DNA of 64,000 nucleotides from Clavibacter sp. VKM Ac-2873 (lineage in GTDB: Bacteria; Actinomycetota; Actinomycetes; Actinomycetales; Microbacteriaceae): contig NZ_JADKRS010000001.1 of assembly GCF_015351075.1 (NCBI RefSeq), positions 496,001-560,000 of the forward strand. Direction: 5' to 3'. Shown here in pieces: positions 18,388 to 26,610 of the stretch (the first letter of the stretch is position 1; every line of letters starts with the position of its first letter). The position numbers and the translations under genes were made by a program. Below the pieces are notes generated by a model, which worked only from the letters and a program-made list of their open reading frames with translations, did not search any database and was not told where the DNA came from.

Positions 18388-18680
18388 GAGACCTTCCAGC
18401 AGTGGGTGTGCCAGTGGCGCCGGGCGGCGAGGTCGCTCTGCTCGCCCATCATGCCGTCGGCTCGCCAGGCCACGACGTGCGCGTGGCCGGGCTCGATGTC
18501 GAGGGTGCAGCCGGGGCAGCGGTAGACCTTGAGGGCCCGGGCGGCCGAGACGGGCTGCACGTTCCAGACCCGTCCCCGGCGGGTCTCGGTGTGCTGCGAG
18601 CCGCTGAGGAGGCGCGTGAGCACGTCCTCGTCGTCGTCCTCGCGCGCGCGTCTCCCCCGGGGTCGATTGCTGCGCGGCAT
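18384..18680 (-). CDS. Small Cys/His (zinc-ribbon-like) conserved protein
   Basis: A 98-aa protein with a basic/acidic N-terminus (NRPRGRRAREDDDEDVLTRL) and a compact C-terminal domain with YRCPGC, HAHVVAW and RHWHTHCW. The Cys/His spacing suggests one bound zinc. Similar actinobacterial proteins are sometimes labelled ATP/GTP-binding, but no P-loop is present. A TAGGAT box 6 nt before the ATG predicts a leaderless mRNA. It is coupled to the alpha/beta hydrolase gene. Function unknown. Confidence 0.75.
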   Translation of the reverse strand: MPRSNRPRGRRAREDDDEDVLTRLLSGSQHTETRRGRVWNVQPVSAARALKVYRCPGCTLDIEPGHAHVVAWRADGMMGEQSDLAARRHWHTHCWKVS

Positions 18681-18686
18681 GATCCG

Positions 18687-18692
18687 ATCCTA
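18687..18692 (-). promoter_or_regulatory. -10 element of the small zinc-ribbon gene, leaderless spacing
   Basis: TAGGAT on the minus strand with a 6-nt spacer to the ATG at 18680. Confidence 0.5.
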
Positions 18693-18715
18693 GGCGGCGC
18701 CGCGCACGGGTCCGG

Positions 18716-20446
18716 TCAGCCGGCGTCCGCCTGGCGTCCGAGGCGCGCCTCCTCCAGGTCGAGCATGCGCTGCGCCCGGGCGAGCACGCGGGACGGGTGC
18801 TCCCCCGTGCCGCGGGCCTCGAGCAGGGCCGCGCGCTCGGCGTCGAGGACGTGCCGCCGCAGCATCAGGTACGCGGCGCGCGGGCTGAGGGGCGCGTCGT
18901 CGTCCGCCGCCATGGCGTCCGCGCGCTCCGTCACCCACTCGGCCTTCAGGGCGGTGTCCCGGCGCACGCGCTCGACGACCTCGTCGTCCACGACCGTCCC
19001 CTCCGGCAGCTGCCGCACGCCCTCGTCGACGGCGCGGATCCCCGCGTCGGCCAGCTCGGAGACGAGCGCCGCGAGCTGCCGCTGGTCCTCGACGGCGTCG
19101 CTGCCGCGGATCCCGCTCAGCCGGATGACGAGCGGCAGCGTCCCGCCGTTGACGAGCAGCGAGACGATCGCGACCGTGAAGGCGATGAGCACGAGCTGGG
19201 CGCGGTACGGCGTCCCCGACGGCAGCGACTGCGCGGCCGCGAGCGTCACCACGCCCCGCATGCCCGCCCACCCGAGCACGAGCCCGCCGCGCCAGCCGAG
19301 CCCCTGCGAGCGGAGGGCCTGGAGATCGGCCCGGCGTCGACGGAGCACACGCGCGGCCGCACGCTCCCGACGCGATGGCCGGTCGTCGCCGCGCTCCCGG
19401 CGGAGCCGCTCCAGCCCGCGGCGCACCCGGCGCGTGCGCGCCGCGACGTGCTCCTCGTGGCGACGGAGGCCCAGCAGGAGCGGCACCAGGAAGCCGAAGC
19501 GGATGAGGGTCAGGACGACGAGCGTGAGGATCCCGTACGCCACCGCCGTACCCACGCCGAGGTCGGCCTCGTGCACCTCGTCGATGATGTCCCGGAGCTC
19601 CAGCCCCATCACGAGGAAGACGCCGTTCTCCAGCAGGAAGAGCACGGTGCGCCAATTCAACCGCTCGTTGATGCGCGACTGGGCCGACAGGGTCGACGCG
19701 CTCCGGTGGCCCGACCAGATGCCCGCCGCCACCACCGCCAGCACGCCGGACGCGCCGACCTCCTCCGCTGGGATGAAGGCCACGAACGGGACGGCGAACG
19801 AGATCGCGGTGTCGAGGACGGGGTCGTCGAGCCGCCGCCGCACCTCGGTGGTGATGATGCCGACGACCACGCCGATGGCGAGGGCGCCCACCGCGGAGAG
19901 CACGAAGCCCCCGGCGGCCTGCCACAGGTCGACGGAGGCGCCGACGGCGGCGATCGAGGTGCGCAGGAGCACGAGCGCCGTCGCGTCGTTGACGAGGCCC
20001 TCCCCCTCGAGGACGGTCACGAGGCGCGGCGGCAGGCCGAGCCGGCGGGCGATGCTCGTGGCGGCCACGGCGTCGGGCGGGCTGACGACGGCGCCCAGGG
20101 CCAGGGCGCCGGCGAAGGAGAGGTGCGGGAACAGCGCGTACAGGAGCAGGCCGATCCCGAAGGCCGACACGAGGACCAGCACCACCGAGAGGCTGACGAT
20201 CGTGCGGAAGTTGCGGCGGAGGTCGACGAGCGGCACGGTCACTGCCGCCCCGTAGAGCAGCGGCGGGAGGACGCCCGCGAGGATCAGCTCGGGCGGCACC
20301 TCCACCGGGGGGACGCCGGGCAGGTACGAGATGCCGACGCCGACCAGGACCAGCACGAGCGGCGTGGCCACGCGGATGCGCCGCGCCAGGAGCGTGACGG
20401 CCACCAGGGTCGCGATCCCGGCGACGCCGAGAGCCGCGTAGTCCAT
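18716..20446 (-). CDS. Na+/H+ antiporter, CPA1/NhaP type
   Basis: A 576-aa protein with about 12 membrane segments in the first 410 residues and a cytoplasmic helical C-terminal domain. Family motifs include GAVVSPPDAVAATSIARRLG, LEGEGLVNDATALVLL (the ND ion-binding pair) and GWAGMRGVVTLAAAQSLP. It should exchange sodium (or potassium) for protons and help pH and salt homeostasis. An Arg-rich loop (around residues 340-375) is longer than usual. A TAGCCT box 6 nt before the ATG predicts a leaderless mRNA. The transglycosylase gene follows 70 nt downstream on the same strand. Confidence 0.9.
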   Translation of the reverse strand: MDYAALGVAGIATLVAVTLLARRIRVATPLVLVLVGVGISYLPGVPPVEVPPELILAGVLPPLLYGAAVTVPLVDLRRNFRTIVSLSVVLVLVSAFGIGLLLYALFPHLSFAGALALGAVVSPPDAVAATSIARRLGLPPRLVTVLEGEGLVNDATALVLLRTSIAAVGASVDLWQAAGGFVLSAVGALAIGVVVGIITTEVRRRLDDPVLDTAISFAVPFVAFIPAEEVGASGVLAVVAAGIWSGHRSASTLSAQSRINERLNWRTVLFLLENGVFLVMGLELRDIIDEVHEADLGVGTAVAYGILTLVVLTLIRFGFLVPLLLGLRRHEEHVAARTRRVRRGLERLRRERGDDRPSRRERAAARVLRRRRADLQALRSQGLGWRGGLVLGWAGMRGVVTLAAAQSLPSGTPYRAQLVLIAFTVAIVSLLVNGGTLPLVIRLSGIRGSDAVEDQRQLAALVSELADAGIRAVDEGVRQLPEGTVVDDEVVERVRRDTALKAEWVTERADAMAADDDAPLSPRAAYLMLRRHVLDAERAALLEARGTGEHPSRVLARAQRMLDLEEARLGRQADAG

Positions 20447-20452
20447 GGTCCG

Positions 20453-20458
20453 AGGCTA
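20453..20458 (-). promoter_or_regulatory. -10 element of the Na+/H+ antiporter gene, leaderless spacing
   Basis: TAGCCT on the minus strand with a 6-nt spacer to the ATG at 20446. Confidence 0.5.
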
Positions 20459-20516
20459 GCCCGGCGGGACGACCACCCGGTGCCGCGTCAGCGTCCGGTC
20501 GTGGCCGACGCCGCGC

Positions 20517-21224
20517 TCAGTACCAGTTCTTGAGGACGCTGTGCGCCTTCGCGCCGCACGGCGAGCCGTAGCGCGAGTCGATGTAGCCGAGGCCCCAGGT
20601 GATCTGCGTGGCGGGGTTCGTCTGCCAGTCGGCGCCCGCGGACGCCATCTTGCTGCCGGGCAGGGCCTGCGGGATGCCGTAGGCGCCGCTGGGGTTGTAG
20701 GCGTTGACCCGCCACCCGGACTCCTTGGTCCAGAGGTAGTCGAGGCACGCGTACTCGTCATCGCCCATGCCCTGCGAGGCGAGGATGCTGCGGGCGATGC
20801 CCTTGGCGCTCCCCGGATCCGGGATGGCGATGGCGCCGCCGCCACCGCCGGAGCCGGGCGACTTGGCACCGGAACCCGAGCCGGTCGACGGCGCAGCGCT
20901 CGCCACGGGCGGCGGGGGCGGCGGCGCCGCGACGGACTCGAAGCCGGGCTCGATCTCCACCGCGGTGTCGGCCGTGGTCACCGTGATGGACTGCGCGTCG
21001 GCGCGGGCCAGCTGGGCGACCGTGGCCTGGTACTCCTGGTACTGCGGGTTCGCGACGGCGCCCGACGTGGGATCCACCACGTTCACGAGCATGAACGCGG
21101 CAGCCGCACCGAACGCGATCGTCGGGGCGGCCACGCGCGAGAACGCGGAGCGGCGTCGCGGGACGGCCCTCGGCGCGGTCGTGAGCGGCTGGCGAGGAGC
21201 GAGGTCGTTCGTGTGTCTACCCAT
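20517..21224 (-). CDS. Secreted lytic-transglycosylase-like protein
   Basis: A 235-aa protein. An Arg-rich N-terminus and a hydrophobic segment (VAAPTIAFGAAAAFMLVNVV) act as signal or anchor. A Gln/Ala-rich stretch, a Pro and Gly/Ser linker, and a C-terminal domain follow with YACLDYLWTKESGWRVNAYN, SGAYGIPQALPGSKM and ATQITWGLGYIDSRYG. The KESGW glutamate is the expected catalytic residue of SLT-type transglycosylases acting on peptidoglycan. The ATG at 21224 is preferred over 21269, because the upstream codons cover a possible regulatory repeat and GGAG lies just upstream. Confidence 0.82.
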   Translation of the reverse strand: MGRHTNDLAPRQPLTTAPRAVPRRRSAFSRVAAPTIAFGAAAAFMLVNVVDPTSGAVANPQYQEYQATVAQLARADAQSITVTTADTAVEIEPGFESVAAPPPPPPVASAAPSTGSGSGAKSPGSGGGGGAIAIPDPGSAKGIARSILASQGMGDDEYACLDYLWTKESGWRVNAYNPSGAYGIPQALPGSKMASAGADWQTNPATQITWGLGYIDSRYGSPCGAKAHSVLKNWY

Positions 21225-21237
21225 GGCTCCGGATGAC

Positions 21238-21253
21238 TTTACCCATTCGTTAC
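21238..21253 (-). promoter_or_regulatory. Direct repeat resembling an MtrA-type operator
   Basis: On the minus strand, GTAAC (21253-21249) and GTAAA (21242-21238) repeat at an 11-bp period, 14-29 nt before the transglycosylase ATG. MtrA response regulators of actinobacteria bind loosely conserved GTAAC-like direct repeats upstream of peptidoglycan hydrolase genes. The assignment is inferred. Confidence 0.3.
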
Positions 21254-21326
21254 CGAAATGGCGACTCACGGACCGGATCGGCGGCGTCCTGCCAGGCGGA
21301 TCGGCTGGGGAGGAGCCGGAGTGCGA

Positions 21327-21872
21327 TCAGCGAACGGCGTTCATGACGTCGATGACGGCGTCCAGGAGCAGGTCGACCTGCGCCTCGCGGTAGCCGCCAC
21401 GACGGGGGTGGAACGCCACGGTGCGCACGTCGTCGACGCTCATGGGCTTGGTGCCGCGGAAGTACTTCGCGACGCGATCCGCGAAGCGGTCGACCTCACG
21501 GCGGTCGTAGCCCGTGGTGAGGAGACCGGCACGGTCGAAGCGCTCCCCTGCCGGCCGGCTGACCCGGTCGAGGATCTCCTGCGCCGCGCGCTTGGCCTCG
21601 GCGTTCCAGGCGTCGGCGCCGACGCGGGCGACCGTGCGGTCACGCTCACGGACCGCGAACGCGTCCTCCAGGCGCTCCAGGACGCGGTCGACGGCTGCGG
21701 CTGAGTAGCCCCCGCGACGCATGTCGAAGGACACCCGGCGGATGGTCTCGGAGGTCAGCGAACGGTCGGCCTCGTCGTCGTAGCAGCGGCGCGCGTCGCG
21801 CAGGAAGGCATCGACCTGGTCCGGGTCGTAGCCGCGTTCGCGTCGCCCGGCGCTCGGGAAGGTGGTGGTCAT
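21327..21872 (-). CDS. DivIVA-repeat (DivI1A-type) protein
   Basis: A 181-aa protein with four copies of GYx4VD at residues 14-21, 55-62, 121-128 and 160-167 (GYDPDQVD, GYSAAAVD, GYDRREVD, GYREAQVD). Copies 2 and 4 are preceded by a shared RxVxFxxRRG block, so the protein looks like a duplicated two-motif unit. DivIVA N-termini use this signature for curved-membrane binding. Unlike DivIVA there is no long coiled coil. A polar or septal role is inferred. The ATG at 21872 (10 nt after the cdsA stop) was chosen; 21881 is an alternative. It ends the rpsB-to-cdsA series. Confidence 0.75.
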   Translation of the reverse strand: MTTTFPSAGRRERGYDPDQVDAFLRDARRCYDDEADRSLTSETIRRVSFDMRRGGYSAAAVDRVLERLEDAFAVRERDRTVARVGADAWNAEAKRAAQEILDRVSRPAGERFDRAGLLTTGYDRREVDRFADRVAKYFRGTKPMSVDDVRTVAFHPRRGGYREAQVDLLLDAVIDVMNAVR

Positions 21873-21882
21873 CCGGGACATC

Positions 21883-22923
21883 CTACGAGGAAGCGCCCGT
21901 GACGATGAGGAACAGCGCATAGGCCACCGCCGCGGACGGCAGCACCGAGTCGAGGCGGTCGAGGAAGCCGCCGTGGCCCGGCAGCCAGGAGCTGATGTCC
22001 TTGACGCCGAGGTCGCGCTTGATGAGCGACTCGGCGAGGTCGCCGAGGGTCGCGGTCACCACGATCACCAGACCGAGCACGATGCCGAACCACCAGGCCT
22101 GCTGGATCATGAAGAGCGAGAGCAGGATCCCGGCGAGGACCGCGGCGACGACGGCGCCGGCGAAGCCCTCCCACGTCTTCTTCGGGCTGATCGTGGGCGC
22201 CATGGGGTGCTTGCCGAAGTTGAGACCCGCGACGTACGCGCCCGTGTCGCTGCAGACCACGAGGATGAGGAACGCGAGGGTCCACCACTCCCCGCCGTCG
22301 CCCGCGGTGAGCAGCACGGCGAACGAGCCGAGGAGGCCGACGTAGGCGAGCAGGAAGACGCTCGACCCGATGTCGCCGACGACCGCGCGCGCGGCCGTCC
22401 GCCGGGACGGCACGACCTGCTCCACGATGCGCCAGAGCGCCACGAACGCCATGGCCCCGAGGAGCCCCAGCCACTGCCCGTCCGGACGTCCGTAGTAGGT
22501 GATGGGCACGAGCGCGACGACGGCGATCACCGAGCCGACGCGCGGGACGCGACGGCCCGCCTGGCGCAGCGCCGTGGCGAGCTCGTAGGCGGTGAAGGCC
22601 ACGAGGGCGACGGCGATGAGCAGGAACAGCTGCTTCACCACGACGAGGCTGACGAGGACGACCCCGCCGAGGAGGAGGCCGACCGCGACGGCGAAGAGCA
22701 GGTTGCGCCCCGTCCGGGCGTTGATGCGGTCGTTCGTCGCCTCGAGCGACGCGCGCGTGGCACGCACCTGCGCGGTCAGGTCGGCACGCGTGGCCTGGAC
22801 CTGCGCCTCGAACTCCGCGCGGGTCACGCGACCGCGGTGCCGCCGGATCCGCGGAGCGCCGTCGGGGCCCGACGCGGGCGGCACGACGGGCGCCCGCTCG
22901 ACGGGATCCTCGGGGCTGGCCAC
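21883..22923 (-). CDS. cdsA: Phosphatidate cytidylyltransferase CdsA
   Basis: A 346-aa integral membrane enzyme that makes CDP-diacylglycerol from phosphatidate and CTP for phospholipid synthesis. The C-terminal signature SLIKRDLGVKDISSWLPGHG and then GFLDRLDS contains the conserved Lys-Arg, Lys-Asp, His-Gly-Gly and Asp-Arg residues. The first 75 residues are a charged, partly helical cytoplasmic extension (AEFEAQVQATRADLTAQVRA). The GTG start at 22923 directly follows the frr stop, indicating coupling. The pyrH-frr-cdsA order is widely conserved. Confidence 0.94.
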   Translation of the reverse strand: MASPEDPVERAPVVPPASGPDGAPRIRRHRGRVTRAEFEAQVQATRADLTAQVRATRASLEATNDRINARTGRNLLFAVAVGLLLGGVVLVSLVVVKQLFLLIAVALVAFTAYELATALRQAGRRVPRVGSVIAVVALVPITYYGRPDGQWLGLLGAMAFVALWRIVEQVVPSRRTAARAVVGDIGSSVFLLAYVGLLGSFAVLLTAGDGGEWWTLAFLILVVCSDTGAYVAGLNFGKHPMAPTISPKKTWEGFAGAVVAAVLAGILLSLFMIQQAWWFGIVLGLVIVVTATLGDLAESLIKRDLGVKDISSWLPGHGGFLDRLDSVLPSAAVAYALFLIVTGASS

Positions 22924-23481
22924 CTAGACCTCGAGGAGTTCGGTCTCTTTGCGCTTCAGCGCGTCGTCGACCTGGTCGGTGTGCGTCTTGGTGAGGGCCT
23001 CGAGCTCCTTCTCGCCGCGCGTGACCTCGTCGTCGCCGACCTCGCCCTTCAGCGAGTCCAGCTCGTCCTTGGAGCGACGGCGGATGTTGCGGACGCTGAC
23101 GCGCCCCTCCTCCGCCTTGCCGCGGACGATCTTGACGAACTCCTTGCGGCGGTCCTCCGTGAGCTCGGGGAGCGTGAGGCGGACCATCTCGCCGTCGTTG
23201 CCGACCGTGGCGCTGAGGTTCGGGACGTTGACGAGGGCCTTCTCGATCTCCTTGAGGGCCGTCTTGTCGTACGGCGTGACGATGAGGGTGCGCGCCTCGG
23301 GGTTGTTCATGCTCGCGAGCTGGCCGAGCGGCGTGGGGCTGCCGTAGTACTCGACCATGACCTTCTGGAAGAGGGCGGGGTTCGCGCGTCCCGTGCGCAC
23401 GCTCCCGAAGTCCTCCTTCACCGCCTCGACGGCCTTGCCCATCCGGTCTCGGGCATCTGCGAGGACTTCGGCGACGGTCAC
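22924..23481 (-). CDS. frr: Ribosome recycling factor
   Basis: A 185-aa protein that, with EF-G, splits post-termination ribosomes. Diagnostic stretches are [43 protein letters not shown] and [15 protein letters not shown]. Full length for the family. It starts with GTG at 23481 after AAGGAG. A TAAGAT box about 42 nt upstream, in the 122-nt gap after pyrH, may give it its own promoter. cdsA follows without a gap. Confidence 0.96.
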   Translation of the reverse strand: MTVAEVLADARDRMGKAVEAVKEDFGSVRTGRANPALFQKVMVEYYGSPTPLGQLASMNNPEARTLIVTPYDKTALKEIEKALVNVPNLSATVGNDGEMVRLTLPELTEDRRKEFVKIVRGKAEEGRVSVRNIRRRSKDELDSLKGEVGDDEVTRGEKELEALTKTHTDQVDDALKRKETELLEV

Positions 23482-23523
23482 GGGTTCTCCTTCGGTAGCG
23501 CGGGCGCGGTGAGCGCCCGGTCG

Positions 23524-23529
23524 ATCTTA
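23524..23529 (-). promoter_or_regulatory. Possible -10 element for frr
   Basis: TAAGAT on the minus strand in the pyrH-frr gap, leaving a leader of about 35 nt with the ribosome-binding site. Confidence 0.4.
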
Positions 23530-23603
23530 ACGCGGATGGGGAGGCGGCTCCGGCCGCGACGCGGCTCGTCGGGTCGGTCGCGCCCGTCGGCGGAGCCCGC
23601 TCG

Positions 23604-24320
23604 TCAGTTGGAGACGATGGTGCCGATGCGCTCGCCCCGGATGGCGCGGGTGACGTTGCCGCCCGGCTCCATGCCGAAGACGACCATCTTCATGTCGTTG
23701 TCCATGCAGAGGCTGAAGGCGGTCGAGTCGACGACCTTGAGGCCCCGCTGCAGCGCGTCCTGGTAGGTGACGGTGTCCAGGAGCGTGGCGGAGGAGTCGG
23801 TGCGCGGGTCGCCCGTGTAGACGCCGTCGACGCCGTTCTTGGCGACGAGCACCTCGGTGGCCGAGATCTCGAGGGCACGCTGGGCGGCCACCGTGTCGGT
23901 CGAGAAGTAGGGAAGGCCGGCGCCGGCGCCGAAGATGACGATGCGGCCCTTCTCGAGGTGGCGCACGGCGCGCCGCGGGATGTAGGGCTCGGCGACCTGG
24001 GTCATGGAGATGGCCGACTGGACGCGCGTCGCTGCGCCGGCCTGCTCGAGGAAGTCCTGCAGGGCGAGGGCGTTCATCACCGTGCCGAGCATGCCCATGT
24101 AGTCGGCGCGTCCGCGGTCCATGCCGCGCTGCGACAGCTGGGCGCCGCGGAAGAAGTTGCCGCCGCCGACGACGATGGCGACCTCGACGGTCTTCGCGGC
24201 CTCGGCGATCTCGCGCGCGAGCGCGCTCACGACGTCGGGGTCCACGCCCATCTGGCCCCCGCCGAACGACTCCCCGGAGAGCTTGAGGAGGACGCGGCGG
24301 GTGGTGGTCTGATCGGTCAT
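23604..24320 (-). CDS. pyrH: UMP kinase
   Basis: A 238-aa amino-acid-kinase-fold enzyme that phosphorylates UMP to UDP. It has [11 protein letters not shown] at the N-terminus, [10 protein letters not shown] for phosphate binding, and [12 protein letters not shown] in the nucleotide site. The ATG at 24320 begins the recognisable protein; a longer in-frame reading into upstream sequence is a shadow of tsf. It lies between tsf and frr, the usual bacterial order, with a strong palindromic terminator between it and tsf. Confidence 0.96.
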   Translation of the reverse strand: MTDQTTTRRVLLKLSGESFGGGQMGVDPDVVSALAREIAEAAKTVEVAIVVGGGNFFRGAQLSQRGMDRGRADYMGMLGTVMNALALQDFLEQAGAATRVQSAISMTQVAEPYIPRRAVRHLEKGRIVIFGAGAGLPYFSTDTVAAQRALEISATEVLVAKNGVDGVYTGDPRTDSSATLLDTVTYQDALQRGLKVVDSTAFSLCMDNDMKMVVFGMEPGGNVTRAIRGERIGTIVSN

Positions 24321-24369
24321 GTGGCTCTTCCCGTCCTCGCGTTCCGGTCGCCGGATCCGGCCCCGGTCC

Positions 24370-24375
24370 AATCTA
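24370..24375 (-). promoter_or_regulatory. Possible -10 element for pyrH
   Basis: TAGATT on the minus strand about 50 nt before the pyrH ATG and downstream of the tsf terminator hairpin. This would explain pyrH expression past that hairpin. Confidence 0.4.
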
Positions 24376-24433
24376 CTGTGACGCCCGGCGGGTGCGGCGG
24401 CGCATCTCGGCCGCCGGCTCCGGACATGGAGAA

Positions 24434-24465
24434 GGGAGCCCGGGTCGCATGCGACCCGGGCTCCC
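24434..24465 (-). terminator. Intrinsic terminator after tsf (32-bp perfect palindrome)
   Basis: A perfect palindrome of 32 bases centred on GCATGC, starting 11 nt after the tsf stop. The minus-strand RNA would fold into a hairpin of up to 16 bp followed by TTCTCC. Confidence 0.75.
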
Positions 24466-24475
24466 CGTGGTGGTG

Positions 24476-25303
24476 CTAGGCGCCGACCTTGAAGCGGGCG
24501 AAGCCCGTGACGGTGAGGCCAGCGGCCTCCACGACCTTCTTCACGGACTGCTTGTTGTCCTTGGCGTAGTCCTGTTCGAGGAGCGCGACCTGCTTGAAGT
24601 AGCCGGTGAGGCGACCCTCGATGATCTTCGGCAGGGCGGCCTCGGGCTTGCCCTCGTTGCGCGAGATCTCGGTGACGATCGCGCGCTCGGCCTCGACCTT
24701 GTCCGCCGGGACGTCCTCGCGGGCGAGGTACTCCGGGTTGGCGAACGCGATGTGCTGGGCGATGCTGCGCGCGGTCTCCGCGTCCGTGCCGGTGTAGTCG
24801 ACGACGACGCCGACCTGGGGCGGGAGGTCCTTCGACGTGCGGTGGAGGTAGATCTCCTGGTGCTCGCCGGAGAGGCGGGCGACGCGGCGCAGCGCGATCT
24901 TCTCGCCGAGGATCGCGGCCTGGTCGCTGATCAGCTGGTCGACGGTCTGCTCGCCGGCGGGGGCCTGGAGGGCCTCCTCGACGGTGGACGCGCCGGCCGC
25001 GACGACGGCGGCGAGGACGGACTCGGACAGCGCGATGAACTTGTCGTTCTTCGCGACGAAGTCGGTCTCGCACGCGAGCTCGATGAGGGTGGCGGCGCCG
25101 TCCTTCTCGGACGCGGCCACGAGGCCCTCGGCCGTGGAGCGGTCGCCGCGCTTGGCGTTGCCCTTCTGGCCCTTGAGGCGCAGGATCTCGATGGCCTTCT
25201 CGATGTCGCCGTCGGCCTCGACCAGCGCGTTCTTGCTGTCCATCATGCCGGCGCCGAGGCGGTCGCGCAGCTCCTTGACGTCAGCGGCAGTGAAGTTCGC
25301 CAT
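24476..25303 (-). CDS. tsf: Elongation factor Ts
   Basis: A 275-aa nucleotide-exchange factor for EF-Tu. The N-terminal [20 protein letters not shown] is the UBA-like EF-Tu binding region, and [14 protein letters not shown] is the second family signature. The ATG at 25303 is chosen over the one at 25309, because the GGAG ribosome-binding site is 9 nt from the former and only 3 nt from the latter. It follows rpsB but is separated by a strong hairpin that may attenuate readthrough. Confidence 0.96.
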   Translation of the reverse strand: MANFTAADVKELRDRLGAGMMDSKNALVEADGDIEKAIEILRLKGQKGNAKRGDRSTAEGLVAASEKDGAATLIELACETDFVAKNDKFIALSESVLAAVVAAGASTVEEALQAPAGEQTVDQLISDQAAILGEKIALRRVARLSGEHQEIYLHRTSKDLPPQVGVVVDYTGTDAETARSIAQHIAFANPEYLAREDVPADKVEAERAIVTEISRNEGKPEAALPKIIEGRLTGYFKQVALLEQDYAKDNKQSVKKVVEAAGLTVTGFARFKVGA

Positions 25304-25356
25304 GCTCATGGACTCCTTCTGTAGGTGATGATCCGGGGGGCTCCCGGAGGTGAGTG

Positions 25357-25396
25357 CCCGACGGGCGGGCGCGGTTCCCCGCGCCCGCCCGTCGGG
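25357..25396 (-). terminator. Strong hairpin between rpsB and tsf (attenuator or terminator)
   Basis: A perfect 18-bp G+C-rich stem (25357-25374 with 25379-25396) and a TTCC/GGAA tetraloop in the 111-bp rpsB-tsf gap. No T-run follows. It could terminate part of the rpsB transcripts and so reduce tsf expression relative to rpsB. Confidence 0.65.
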
Positions 25397-25414
25397 ATGA
25401 TGCGTGTGGTCGGA

Positions 25415-26377
25415 CTACTCGGAGACCGTGGCCGTCGCCGCGGGCGCTGCCTCGGCGTCGGTCGCCTCGGCCTCGATCTTCGCCTCGGTGACGTCGTCGG
25501 ACTCGGGGGCGTGCACGGGCGCGGCGACCTCGTCCTCGGACTTCGCCTCGTTCTTGGCGGAGACCTCGGCGTCGACGTCGTTCTCCTCGACGGGCAGCGC
25601 GGCCTGGGCGGCGTCGCCCTGCTCGAGCAGCTCGCGCTCCCAGTCGGCCAGCGGCTCGGCCGGGGCGGAGCCCTCGGCGTCGGGCTTCTGGTGGCGCTGG
25701 ATGAGGCCCTCGGCGGCGGCGTCGGCGATGATGCGCGTCAGCAGCGCGACGGAGCGGATCGCGTCGTCGTTGCCCGGGATCGGGTACTGGACCTCGTCCG
25801 GGTCGCAGTTCGTGTCGAGGATGCCGATGACGGGGATGCCGAGCTTGCGCGCCTCGTCGATCGCGAGGTGCTCCTTCTTGGTGTCCACGACCCACATCGC
25901 CGACGGCGTCTTGGTGAGGTTGCGGATTCCGCCGAGGCTCTTCTCCAGCTTGTCGCGCTCGCGACGCTGGATGAGCAGCTCCTTCTTCGTGAAGCCGCGC
26001 GTCGTGTCGTCGAAGTCGACGAGATCGAGCTCCTTGAGGCGGTTGAGGCGCTTGTGCACGGTCTGGAAGTTGGTCAGCAGACCGCCCAGCCAGCGCTGGT
26101 TCACGTAGGGCTGGCCGACGCGCTGCGCCTGCTCGGCGATGGACTCCTGCGCCTGCTTCTTCGTGCCGACGAAGAGGATGGTGCCGCCGTGGGCGACCGT
26201 CTCCTTGACGAAGTCGTAGGCCTTGTCGATGAGGGCCAGCGACTGCTGCAGGTCGATGATGTAGATGCCGGAGCGCTCGGTGAAGATGAAGCGCTTCATC
26301 TTCGGGTTCCAGCGCGTCTTCGGGTGACCGAAGTGGACGCCGCAGTCGAGCAGCTGGCGGATGGTGACGACGGCCAT
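25415..26377 (-). CDS. rpsB: 30S ribosomal protein S2
   Basis: A 320-aa S2 protein. The core has [35 protein letters not shown] and [20 protein letters not shown]. The core ends near residue 230; the remaining 90 residues are an acidic Ala/Glu tail, as in other actinobacteria. The ATG at 26377 is preceded by CAGGAG. A long leader of about 190 nt starting with a hairpin lies upstream, so autoregulation by S2 is possible. Confidence 0.96.
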   Translation of the reverse strand: MAVVTIRQLLDCGVHFGHPKTRWNPKMKRFIFTERSGIYIIDLQQSLALIDKAYDFVKETVAHGGTILFVGTKKQAQESIAEQAQRVGQPYVNQRWLGGLLTNFQTVHKRLNRLKELDLVDFDDTTRGFTKKELLIQRRERDKLEKSLGGIRNLTKTPSAMWVVDTKKEHLAIDEARKLGIPVIGILDTNCDPDEVQYPIPGNDDAIRSVALLTRIIADAAAEGLIQRHQKPDAEGSAPAEPLADWERELLEQGDAAQAALPVEENDVDAEVSAKNEAKSEDEVAAPVHAPESDDVTEAKIEAEATDAEAAPAATATVSE

Positions 26378-26546
26378 GGCCGTACTCCTGTTCCGGCGCG
26401 CGCTGTCGCGGCGCGCCTCGTCGGTTCGCTCGGCGGTCGGGACGACCGCTGATCCTGGTGCCCGGCGCGCATCCGCTCCTTCGGCGACAGGGATCATCGC
26501 CACGAGGAGACCGAGTGGATGCGGCGGCCTGATGGGCACGCGTAGT

Positions 26547-26566
26547 CACCCGACCTGGATCGGGTG
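26547..26566 (-). promoter_or_regulatory. Hairpin at the 5' end of the rpsB leader
   Basis: A perfect 7-bp stem (26547-26553 with 26560-26566) with a 6-nt loop lies right after the predicted rpsB transcription start. It could protect the mRNA end or take part in S2 autoregulation. That role is inferred. Confidence 0.35.
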
Positions 26567-26573
26567 CTGGTCG

Positions 26574-26582
26574 ATGCTATCA
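26574..26582 (-). promoter_or_regulatory. Extended -10 promoter of rpsB
   Basis: Minus-strand TGATAGCAT combines a TGn extension with a TAGCAT hexamer. The predicted start is near 26567, about 190 nt before the ATG. It abuts the sugar-porter terminator hairpin. Confidence 0.5.
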
Positions 26583-26602
26583 CCCGCCGGACGACCGGCG
26601 GG
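26583..26602 (-). terminator. Terminator hairpin after the sugar porter gene
   Basis: A perfect 8-bp stem with a 4-nt loop, 8 nt after the stop at 26611. It ends immediately before the rpsB extended -10 element. Confidence 0.6.
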
Positions 26603-26610
26603 GCGCGGGA

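Noticed and set aside
18384-18680. Annotation of the 98-aa protein as ATP/GTP-binding
   Set aside because: No P-loop or other nucleotide-binding motif is visible; the Cys/His pattern suggests zinc instead.
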